Below are positions 1-5,828 of a stretch of DNA of 5,854 bases, one piece after another. Origin of the DNA: Xanthobacteraceae bacterium (GTDB lineage: Bacteria > Pseudomonadota > Alphaproteobacteria > Rhizobiales > Xanthobacteraceae); the NCBI GenBank assembly GCA_019746355.1, contig JAIESC010000178.1, forward strand, positions 1 through 5,854, read 5' to 3'. A model generated the notes under the pieces. It did no database searches. It saw only the letters and a list, made by a program, of their open reading frames with translations, and was not told where the DNA came from. Position 1 is the first letter of the stretch, and each line of letters begins with the position of its first letter. The position numbers and the translations under genes are program-made.

Positions 1-566
1 AGGAATTCCAGCGTGAGCTGCCAGTAGCGGTCGAGCTCCTCCGGCACCAGCCCGTCGAGCCGCGACCAGTCGACCTGCCGCGTGGTCATGTCGTCCATCA
101 GCCGGGCGAGGTCCTGCGCCAGCATCATGGCGGCGTGGGCGTTGCCGGCAACCAGCGGCGCCTGATCCTTGTCGGCGGGCCTGATCCGCGTGGCCCATTT
201 CAGGATCAGTTGCGCGAGCAGCGTCTGGCGTTCGAGGCCGTGCAAAGCCCCGGGCAGCTCCAGTGCGGCCGCGTTCATGTCGCCCAAGGCCGCTTCCGCG
301 AACATGATCTCGTCGGCGTCGACGTCGTTCAGCGACACGAGCCGCGGCAGGATCGCGGCCTCGCCTTTGACGATGTCGAGAAAGCCTTCGCGCACCAGCC
401 GGCAGGCGCGGCGGGTCGGCAGATAGATGGTGACGCCGGCGAGCGCCAGCGGATCGCCGCCCGGCCTAAAGCCCAGACCCAGTCTGTCGTTCATCAACGC
501 GTCGATCAGCACCGGCAGGAACCGGGCCGATGCCGGAATGGTGAAGACGCGCGGTGTTGCAGTCAT
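1..566 (-). CDS. addB: AddB, recombination nuclease/helicase subunit, 5' part only
   Basis: N-terminal 188 residues of the AddB subunit of AddAB, which processes double-strand DNA ends for RecA-dependent recombination in the cytoplasm. I translated the minus strand from the ATG at 564-566; it stays open to the window edge. Seen: the start MTATPRVFTIPASARFLPV, then YLPTRRACRLVREGF at residues 48-62, LPRLVSLNDVDADEIMFAE at 73-91, and an acidic, Leu-rich helical stretch. This pattern (YLPTRRA, LPR, D-D-E-F) is what I know from alphaproteobacterial AddB N-termini. Full-length proteins are about 1000 residues, so over 80 percent, including the nuclease domain, lies outside. The start is well bounded because an in-frame TGA lies at 582-584. 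No good Shine-Dalgarno is visible. addA is expected next downstream, but this cannot be seen. Identification is by motif memory. Confidence 0.85.
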   Translation of the reverse strand, partial: MTATPRVFTIPASARFLPVLIDALMNDRLGLGFRPGGDPLALAGVTIYLPTRRACRLVREGFLDIVKGEAAILPRLVSLNDVDADEIMFAEAALGDMNAAALELPGALHGLERQTLLAQLILKWATRIRPADKDQAPLVAGNAHAAMMLAQDLARLMDDMTTRQVDWSRLDGLVPEELDRYWQLTLEF

Positions 567-592
567 GGCGGCCGCATTCTGTCATCGCTTGT

Positions 593-608
593 CCGTTCGA
601 GCGAACGG
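593..608. repeat. Short perfect inverted repeat upstream of addB
   Basis: The arms ccgttcg (593-599) and cgaacgg (602-608) pair perfectly across two bases. The repeat lies 27 bases before the addB start codon, so it could be an operator half-site pair or a hairpin in the addB leader. No known regulator motif was recognised. Confidence 0.45.
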
Positions 609-699
609 GAATCGACGCAGTGGCTTCAGATATGCGCCGCTGTTGATAAGGTAGGAGTCTCTTTGTTTGGTCGCATTTTCTGCGGCGAACCGCTGCACA

Positions 700-718
700 C
701 CCCGGATCAAGTCCGGGG
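700..718. repeat. Palindrome ccccgga-N5-tccgggg after murU
   Basis: Perfect 7-base arms (700-706 and 712-718) flank five bases. The repeat sits 22 bases past the murU stop codon. Outside it, gcattttc (673-680) and gaaaatgc (732-739) form another inverted pair, so the element may be nested. The core matches, from memory, a dispersed palindrome common in Bradyrhizobium-group intergenic regions. As RNA it would form a GC-rich hairpin at the 3' end of the murU message, perhaps stabilising it. No T-tract follows, so an intrinsic terminator is not supported. Confidence 0.6.
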
Positions 719-739
719 CAGGCTTTTGCCGGAAAATGC

Positions 740-1474
740 TTACGCCGTGCTGGCCCTGATCGCCGCCTCGGCCTGGCCGATGGCGTCGGGCGTGCCGACA
801 TGCATCCACACGCCTTCGAGGCGCAGGCCGTGCAACCGGCCGACCGCCGCGGCGCGATCGAACAGCGCCGTCAGCGAGAAAGCCCCCTCCGGCGCATTCC
901 TGAACAATTCCGGCCGCAGCAGCGCCGCCCCGGCATAGACGAACGGCGCGATCTCGGATTCGGGGCGCTTCGTCAGCCGGCCGTCGGCGGCCATCAGGTA
1001 GTCGCCGCGCCCGGCATAGCCGATGCTGTGGGCGGACGGCGCGAGCAGCAGGAGCGCGTCCATGCTGTCCGGGTCGAAGGCATCGGTCAGCCGTTCGAGG
1101 TTGGACCGGACGCCGTCGATCCAGATCGTGTCGGAGTTGATGTGAAAGAACGGCTCGCCGCCGATCTTCGGCAGCGCCCTGACCACGCCGCCGCCGGTGT
1201 TGAGCAGCTTCGCCCGCTCGTCGGAAATCACGATCTGCGGTGTCTTGCGCGACGCGACATGCCGTTCGATCTGGTCGGCGAGGTAGTGCACGTTGACCAC
1301 GGCGCGCTCGACGCCCGCCGCGGCGAGGCGGTCCAGCACGTGATCGAGCAGCGGCTTGCCGGCGACCGGCACCAGCGGCTTCGGCATGGTCTCGGTCAGC
1401 GGCCGCATCCGCTCGCCGAGGCCTGCGGCGAGCACCATCGCGGTGCGGGGCGAGGTTTTCTGCTGTGGGGGCAT
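740..1474 (-). CDS. murU: MurU-type N-acetylmuramate-1-phosphate uridylyltransferase
   Basis: A 244-residue cytoplasmic sugar-phosphate nucleotidyltransferase. It probably converts MurNAc-alpha-1-phosphate and UTP to UDP-MurNAc in cell-wall recycling, bypassing de novo (fosfomycin-sensitive) synthesis. Seen: the nucleotide-binding signature LAAGLGERMRPLT (residues 15-27) with PKPL (31-34), NTGGG (92-96), the metal-binding NSD (113-115, Asp115) and HVGTPD (225-230) near the C-terminus. The length is normal for short single-domain members, with no left-handed beta-helix or acyltransferase extension. The start lies seven bases after the upstream stop codon, with AGGA (complement of 1486-1489) 11 bases before it, next to that stop, so the two genes are co-translated. 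The AmgK-like domain upstream makes the expected substrate, which favours MurU over a GlmU, RfbA or mannose-1-phosphate guanylyltransferase relative. Oddity: many relatives carry Asp where this one has His225 before VGTP. The substrate is inferred from context. Confidence 0.82.
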   Translation of the reverse strand: MPPQQKTSPRTAMVLAAGLGERMRPLTETMPKPLVPVAGKPLLDHVLDRLAAAGVERAVVNVHYLADQIERHVASRKTPQIVISDERAKLLNTGGGVVRALPKIGGEPFFHINSDTIWIDGVRSNLERLTDAFDPDSMDALLLLAPSAHSIGYAGRGDYLMAADGRLTKRPESEIAPFVYAGAALLRPELFRNAPEGAFSLTALFDRAAAVGRLHGLRLEGVWMHVGTPDAIGQAEAAIRASTA

Positions 1475-1481
1475 CGACGAT

Positions 1482-3083
1482 CTAGTCCTGGCGTGCCGGC
1501 TGCGGCGCAGCGCCGCCCCGCACCGGCTCCGCCGGTTGCGGCGGCGCCTGCGGCACCGGCACGTGCTCGGTGTACCAATCCTTCAAAGCCACCAGCGAAG
1601 GATGCGCCAGCGACCGCTGCAGATAACCCCATACTCTGGGAATGTGCCGGAGATATTGCGGCTTGCCGTCGCGCCGGTTCAGCCGCGCAAAGATGCCGAG
1701 GATTTTCGAGGCGCGCTGCGCTGCGACCGTCGCATAGACGCGGATGAAGTTGGCCGGCTCGAACTCCGGATCGCCGGCGGCGCGCTGCTTGACGTAGTTG
1801 CCGAGCAGCTCGACCTCGAGAAGCTCGGGGACGTCGACGCGCGCGTCCTGCAACAGCGACGCGAGATCGTAGGCGGCCGGCCCGATCACGGCGTCCTGGA
1901 AATCGAGCAGGCCGACCTGTGCCACGCCTTTGCGCTCCGGCAGCCAGATCAGGTTGGGTGAATGATAGTCGCGCAGCACCCAGGTGGCCTTCGAATCCAT
2001 CACCGCCTGCAACGCCTCGTGCCACAGGTTGGCATACGTCGCGCGCATCTCTTCGGTCACCGCCACGCGATGATGCGGCAGGTACCAGTCGAGCAGCAGC
2101 TCGGCCTCGATCAGCTGCGCGTCCATGTCGTAGGCCGGCAGCCGGTGCGCCACGTTCGGCGCGACGCGGACGCCGGCCGGCACCTTCTGGTCGTGCAGCG
2201 TGATCAGCACGTCGACGGCCGCGGCATAGCGTTCGTGGATCGGCGCAGGCGGATCGCCGGTGACGACCGGCTCGGCGCCCAGATCCTCGATCAGCAGCAG
2301 GCCGTCGGCGATTTCGGCCTCGTAGATCTGCGGCGCGGAAAAGCCAAGCTGACGAAGCCCGTTCGCCATCGCGACGAACGGCACGACGTCTTCGGCGAGA
2401 TGCGCGATCTGGCTGTAAGGCTTGCCGTCGCGCACCGGCGGGCCGTCGGGCCGGCGCGCCGCATTCATCAGGATGGCGCTGTGGGTGCCGAGCGTCAGCC
2501 GCTCGTAGCTGCGCGTCGAGGCGTCGCCCTGGATGCGGCGGCGATGGGCCTCCGCAAAGCTTGTGGCATCGAGGAAGCGGCGGATGACAGGAATGCGCTC
2601 GGCGCGCGCAGCAAACGTGCCATAGCCGGTGACGCGCACGTTGCGATGCTCAGGTCCGGCCAGCGGCGACAGCGTGAAGGCAATGTCGAGGCGGTCCGGC
2701 GGCAGAAACCCCGCGGCGCGGTCGGGCCACTCCAGCAGCACGACCGCGTTCTTCGGCAGGTCGTCGAAGCCAAGCTCGGCGAGCTCGCCCGAACCCTCCA
2801 GCCGGTAGAGGTCCGCATGCACGACCGGAAAGCGCGGCAGGTCGTAGGTCTGCATCAGCGTGAAGGTCGGGCTCGGCACCGGGATGTCCGGATTGTCGGC
2901 GAGAAACCGGATCAGCGCCCGGGCAAACGTGGTCTTGCCCGCGCCGAGATCGCCGGACAGCGTCACGAGGTCGCCCGGATCGAGCGATGCCGCGATGTCC
3001 ATCACCAGGCGGCCGATAGCCTGCTCGCTCTCGAGCGCGACGTTGTAGCTCGAGCCGCCGGAGGTGATCGGAAGCGTCGCCAT
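1482..3083 (-). CDS. tsaE: TsaE-AmgK fusion: t6A ATPase joined to MurNAc/GlcNAc kinase
   Basis: 533 residues from the ATG at 3081-3083. The N-terminal domain (about 1-150) is TsaE, the ATPase that works with TsaB and TsaD in threonylcarbamoylation of A37 in ANN-decoding tRNAs. Seen: Walker A GDLGAGKT (44-51), SPTF (71-74), HADLYRL (89-95) and EWPDR (118-122). The C-terminal domain (about 160-500) is an aminoglycoside-phosphotransferase-fold kinase of the AmgK type, which makes MurNAc-1-phosphate from MurNAc. Seen: GDASTRSYERL (186-196), the hinge LLIEDLGA (263-270), the catalytic loop RDYHSPNL (371-378, Asp372 and Asn377) and LLDFQDA (392-398). Leu370 stands where APH kinases usually have the first His of HxD. 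A Pro-rich tail ends the protein. Stand-alone TsaE is about 150 residues and AmgK about 340, so the length fits a full fusion, which is familiar in Alphaproteobacteria. A longer frame opens at 3113, but that ATG lies inside a palindrome, so I prefer 3083. murU follows closely. TsaE is near certain, the exact sugar substrate less so. Confidence 0.88.
   Translation of the reverse strand: MATLPITSGGSSYNVALESEQAIGRLVMDIAASLDPGDLVTLSGDLGAGKTTFARALIRFLADNPDIPVPSPTFTLMQTYDLPRFPVVHADLYRLEGSGELAELGFDDLPKNAVVLLEWPDRAAGFLPPDRLDIAFTLSPLAGPEHRNVRVTGYGTFAARAERIPVIRRFLDATSFAEAHRRRIQGDASTRSYERLTLGTHSAILMNAARRPDGPPVRDGKPYSQIAHLAEDVVPFVAMANGLRQLGFSAPQIYEAEIADGLLLIEDLGAEPVVTGDPPAPIHERYAAAVDVLITLHDQKVPAGVRVAPNVAHRLPAYDMDAQLIEAELLLDWYLPHHRVAVTEEMRATYANLWHEALQAVMDSKATWVLRDYHSPNLIWLPERKGVAQVGLLDFQDAVIGPAAYDLASLLQDARVDVPELLEVELLGNYVKQRAAGDPEFEPANFIRVYATVAAQRASKILGIFARLNRRDGKPQYLRHIPRVWGYLQRSLAHPSLVALKDWYTEHVPVPQAPPQPAEPVRGGAAPQPARQD
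1486..1489 (-). promoter_or_regulatory. Ribosome binding site of murU next to the tsaE-amgK stop
   Basis: On the minus strand AGGA lies just before the TAG stop of the fusion gene (1482-1484) and 11 bases before the murU ATG (1472-1474). The placement suggests translational coupling between the kinase and the uridylyltransferase. Confidence 0.6.
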
Positions 3084-3092
3084 TCGGTTATG

Positions 3093-3105
3093 CTCGTCTC
3101 TCTCC
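3093..3105 (-). promoter_or_regulatory. Purine-rich ribosome binding region of tsaE-amgK
   Basis: On the minus strand the stretch GGAGAGAGACGAG ends 9 bases before the ATG at 3083. The GGAG core is 18 bases away, farther than usual, so the site is weak or uses the CGAG end. It starts only three bases after the outer arm of the large palindrome ends. It is the main reason for choosing the 3083 start, since the alternative ATG at 3113 has only CCGGA before it. Confidence 0.4.
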
Positions 3106-3108
3106 GCC

Positions 3109-3242
3109 GTCATTCCGGGGCGCCGCCATAAGCGCGCTCACGCGCGTCTTCGACGCGCTATGGCGGCGAACCCGGAATCCATACTCCGCAGCAGTGGTTA
3201 TGGATTCCGGGTTCACGCGCTTCGCGCGTGCCCCGGAATGAC
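3109..3242. repeat. 134-base nested palindrome with cloverleaf-like pairing
   Basis: Outer arms gtcattccgggg (3109-3120) and ccccggaatgac (3231-3242) pair perfectly over 12 bases. Inside lie three hairpins that abut exactly. The first, 3121-3168, has cgccgccata-a-gcgcg against cgcgctatggcggcg, one bulged base, and an inner gcgcgtc/gacgcgc option at 3142-3158. The second, 3169-3213, has perfect 15-base arms 3169-3183 and 3199-3213 around a 15-base loop. The third, 3214-3230, is cacgcgc-ttc-gcgcgtg. Every base from 3121 to 3230 belongs to one of them. It resembles dispersed intergenic palindromic elements of the Bradyrhizobium group (from memory). Short open frames on both strands across it (peptides with NPESI and GYGFRV) are repeat-derived. 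No transposase gene is present. Confidence 0.8.
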
Positions 3243-3271
3243 CGGCGCGAGTTTTCTGTGTCATGGGCAAC

Positions 3272-3294
3272 ACCGTTTGCGTGGCAAAGACGGT
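3272..3294 (-). other. Imperfect hairpin just after the divL stop
   Basis: accgt-ttgc (3272-3280) can pair with gcaa-ag-acggt (3284-3294) around a three-base loop, with a two-base bulge. It begins six bases past the divL TAA on the minus strand. No run of T follows, so it could protect the mRNA end or be a weak attenuator. An intrinsic terminator is not supported. Confidence 0.3.
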
Positions 3295-3299
3295 AGCAA

Positions 3300-5813
3300 T
3301 TAGGCCGCCGTCCGCTCAACGTGCTGCTCCAGCGGGAAGCGGCAGACCACGATGGTGCCCTGGCCGACCTCGGAGCTGAGCGTCACCGTGCCGCCGTGCA
3401 GCTCGACGAACGAGCGGACGATCGACAGGCCCAATCCCGCGCCGCGGTGACGCGAGCCCTGCGAATGGGTCTGGAACCAGTCGAACACCCGGTCCTGCAC
3501 CTCGGGCGGGATGCCGCTGCCGGTGTCGGCGACGGCAAAGACGATGGCGTCGGGCCGGCGCTCGGCCGACAGCGTGATGGTGGAGCCGGCGGTCGAGAAG
3601 CCGACCGCATTGGCCAGGAGGTTGAACAGGATCTGCCGGATGCGCTGGTCGTCGGCGGTGAAGTTGCCGATGTCCGGTGCCGCGACGATGTCGAGCTTCA
3701 TGTCGTCCTTGACCAGACGGTCGCGGATGCCTTCCGCCGCCGCGTGCATGGTGCGGCGGATATCGACCGGGCCGAGATTGAGCCGCATCGCGCCGGCATC
3801 GACGCTCGCGAGATCGAGAATGTCGTTGATGATGGCGAGCAGCGCGTTGGTCGAGGTGCCGATGTAGGTGAGGTATTCGCGCTGCTTGGCGGTGAGCGCG
3901 CCGAGGCTCGGCTCGCCCATCAGCTGCGCGAAGCCGATGATCGTGGTGAGCGGCGAGCGCAGCTCGTAGGACACGTGGCGGACGAAGTCGGCCTTGAGCT
4001 GGTCGGCGGTTTCCAGCGCTTCGTTGCGCTCGCGCAGCGCGCGCTCGACGTTGATGGTGTCGGTGATGTCGAGCAGGGCCACGAGCGTCGCGCCGTCGGG
4101 CAGCGGCACCGTCACGAGATCGGCGACGCTGCCGTTGCGCAGCTCGAGCTGACCCTTGACGCTTTCGCGCCCTTCGATCGCCGTGACATTGGCGCGCAGC
4201 CGCTGCCACAGCGCGTCGTTGCCGTAGAGCGGGCGGCAGCGCTCGATCACGGTTTCGATGTGCGGCTGCTCGGCAAGCTCCGCCGGGGTGAGCCGCCACA
4301 TGGTCGCGAACGCCGGATTGTGCAGCCGCAGCCGGCCGTCGCTGCCGAACACCGCCACCGCTTCGGCGAGGTTGTCGAGCGTCTCGCGCTGCACGCGGAT
4401 CAGCGCGTCGTAGCGCCTAGCCATTTGCAGGCTCTCGGTGACGTCGTCGAACAGGTAGGTCACGCCGCCCTGCGGGTTGGGGGTGGTGACGATGCGCAGC
4501 GTGCGGCGGTCCGGAAGATGCCAGAGGTGCTCGCGGGTTTCGGTTGCGCGATACGCCTCGTGCAGCGCGGTCTTCCATTCGCGGAAGTCCTTCTCCTCGG
4601 GCAGCTTGCGCGCGGCGCGAAGCTGGTCGAGCAGCGCCGAGTCGGTCGGATATTGATCGAGGAAGCCGCCATCCAGCTCCCACAGCGCGCGATAGGCTTC
4701 GTTGTAGAACACCAGATGCTGCTCGGCGTTGAAGATCGCCACGCCGGTGGCAAGCTGGTCGAGCGTGCGGCGGTGTGCGTCACCGAGCCGCTTCAGCTCG
4801 CTGCGCATGCCCTCGGCCTCGGTCGCGTCGATGCCGATGCCGGCGCTGCCCTTGCGCGTCGGCACATCGATCACGTCGAAGGTGCGACGGGAGCCTGCGA
4901 CAATGGCCGGCTGCCGCCCGGCGTAGATGCTGCCGGAGGCGCGGACGCGGCTCGCCTCCTCGCGCGCCGGCCGGTTGAGCAGCTCCAGCGCCCGCGTGAC
5001 GGCATCGGCGGCGTCGCGGGCTTCGACCGCGCGGGCATAGGCGGAGTTGACGAAGGTCAGCGCGCCGGCGTTGTCGCGCGCCCACACCGGCGACGGCAGC
5101 GCATCGATCAGGGTGCGGAGCGATTCGACCTCGCTCAGGAGCTTTTCGTGGCGCGCGTTGAGCTCGGCGAGCTCGCGCTTGGAGCCGGTGACGTCGCGCA
5201 GCCTCAAGACCGCGCGGCCGCCGATCGCCCGGCCGTCGGCATCGATGGCGCGGCCGCTGAGCGTCATGAGCTGCATCGAAAAGCCTTCGCCGGTGGCGCG
5301 CAGCGCGTCGGTGGCCCGTTCCATCGCCTGGGCCTTTTCCGGCTCGAGCCAGGTTCCAAACGAGAGCACGCGTTGCGGGATCGAGGCGGTGGTGATCAGC
5401 GTCGTGTCGCCGATGATGTCGGGCTCGTTGTCCGCCGCAGCCCACGACACCAGCACCTGCGGGTCGGTCATCAGCAGCGTTTTCACGCGGTCGAGATCGG
5501 CGCGGAGCGAGGCGACGCGATCGCGCAGCCCGCTCTCCGCCGAGCCTGCCCGGATGCGCGTGCGCACCAGCGTGATGGCCGTGACCACGCCGAACAGCAG
5601 CACGCCCAGCGTGAGCGCCGTCGCCAGTATTTCGCCGCGGTTGAGCGCCGTCAGCGCCTGGACATAGTTGCTGAAGTCCGGCAGCCCGGCACTGTCCGCC
5701 CGTGCGGGTCCGAGGAAGGCGGCGATCGCCAGCGCCGAGGCGGCCAAACGGAATCCGCTTCGCCGCGGATGAGAGCTTGATCTCCCGCCCGTCCTCCGGA
5801 CCGTTTCCGGCAT
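3300..5813 (-). CDS. divL: DivL-type multi-PAS pseudo-histidine kinase (Tyr for His)
   Basis: 837 residues. In Caulobacter, DivL is an essential cell-cycle regulator that promotes CckA kinase activity, and so CtrA phosphorylation, until phosphorylated DivK binds it. Seen in order: a hydrophobic stretch (21-36) ending ARA-D (37-40), which could be a signal peptide or first membrane helix; a second membrane helix (about 62-83); four PAS-like regions (about 115-210, 231-330, 350-460, 475-585) with short helical linkers; a dimerisation helix with SYELRSPL (615-622); and an ATP-binding domain with an N box (N731, N735), VADTGSGIPPE (761-771), an F box (776-780) and GAGLGLSI (791-798). Tyr616 (codon 3966-3968, TAC) stands where kinases have the phospho-accepting His, as in Caulobacter DivL (Tyr550). 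The ATP site looks intact. AGGGG lies 10 bases before the ATG. The frame stays open upstream to the window edge, so an earlier start is possible. Without Tyr616 it would be called a generic PAS sensor kinase. Confidence 0.87.
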   Translation of the reverse strand: MPETVRRTGGRSSSHPRRSGFRLAASALAIAAFLGPARADSAGLPDFSNYVQALTALNRGEILATALTLGVLLFGVVTAITLVRTRIRAGSAESGLRDRVASLRADLDRVKTLLMTDPQVLVSWAAADNEPDIIGDTTLITTASIPQRVLSFGTWLEPEKAQAMERATDALRATGEGFSMQLMTLSGRAIDADGRAIGGRAVLRLRDVTGSKRELAELNARHEKLLSEVESLRTLIDALPSPVWARDNAGALTFVNSAYARAVEARDAADAVTRALELLNRPAREEASRVRASGSIYAGRQPAIVAGSRRTFDVIDVPTRKGSAGIGIDATEAEGMRSELKRLGDAHRRTLDQLATGVAIFNAEQHLVFYNEAYRALWELDGGFLDQYPTDSALLDQLRAARKLPEEKDFREWKTALHEAYRATETREHLWHLPDRRTLRIVTTPNPQGGVTYLFDDVTESLQMARRYDALIRVQRETLDNLAEAVAVFGSDGRLRLHNPAFATMWRLTPAELAEQPHIETVIERCRPLYGNDALWQRLRANVTAIEGRESVKGQLELRNGSVADLVTVPLPDGATLVALLDITDTINVERALRERNEALETADQLKADFVRHVSYELRSPLTTIIGFAQLMGEPSLGALTAKQREYLTYIGTSTNALLAIINDILDLASVDAGAMRLNLGPVDIRRTMHAAAEGIRDRLVKDDMKLDIVAAPDIGNFTADDQRIRQILFNLLANAVGFSTAGSTITLSAERRPDAIVFAVADTGSGIPPEVQDRVFDWFQTHSQGSRHRGAGLGLSIVRSFVELHGGTVTLSSEVGQGTIVVCRFPLEQHVERTAA

Positions 5814-5823
5814 GCCTGATGTG

Positions 5824-5828
5824 CCCCT
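5824..5828 (-). promoter_or_regulatory. Ribosome binding site of divL
   Basis: AGGGG on the minus strand, 10 bases before the ATG at 5811-5813, supports that start. A six-base-pair hairpin (aggcgg-cgt-ccgcct, 5833-5847) lies just upstream of it and might affect access. The remaining bases to 5854 show no gene of their own and no TTAA-N7-TTAA CtrA-type box. Confidence 0.5.

Larger units (their letters stand above)
567..739. other. murU-addB intergenic region
   Basis: This 173-base gap between the murU stop codon and the addB start holds two inverted repeats (593-608 and 700-718) and an outer pair of 8-base arms (673-680 and 732-739). I see no convincing promoter, T-tract terminator or gene. 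Short open frames here translate to peptides such as ACPGLDPG and APDLIRG. These come from the palindrome and are not real proteins. Confidence 0.6.
3084..3299. other. divL-tsaE intergenic region
   Basis: These 216 bases lie between the divL stop and the preferred tsaE-amgK start. Most of the space is the nested palindrome (3109-3242). The remainder (3243-3299) is less GC-rich and holds one imperfect hairpin. I see no T-tract terminator and no promoter I would defend, so whether divL and tsaE-amgK share a transcript is open. Confidence 0.6.

Noticed and set aside
700..718. Intrinsic terminator for murU
   Set aside because: The hairpin is strong, but no T-run follows it on the minus strand.
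466..801. 111-residue minus-strand open frame between murU and addB
   Set aside because: It overlaps the murU 3' end and the addB start in another frame. Its ACPGLDPG segment is a translation of the palindrome.
135..938. 267-residue plus-strand open frame across the addB 5' end, the gap and the murU 3' end
   Set aside because: It crosses two real genes in antisense and an intergenic palindrome, and its composition is not protein-like.
1962..3131. 389-residue plus-strand open frame opposite tsaE-amgK
   Set aside because: Same antisense shadow effect. The minus-strand frame carries all TsaE and AmgK motifs.
3064..3303. Small open frames on both strands across the large palindrome (61 and 79 residues)
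   Set aside because: Their peptides (NPESI, GYGFRV) are translations of the repeat, of the kind often misannotated as hypothetical proteins.
3321..5780. 819-residue plus-strand open frame covering nearly all of divL
   Set aside because: It is antisense to a well-supported gene, has no recognisable domain and is rich in Arg, Gly, Ala, Val and Asp, as expected when high-GC third positions suppress stops on the opposite strand.
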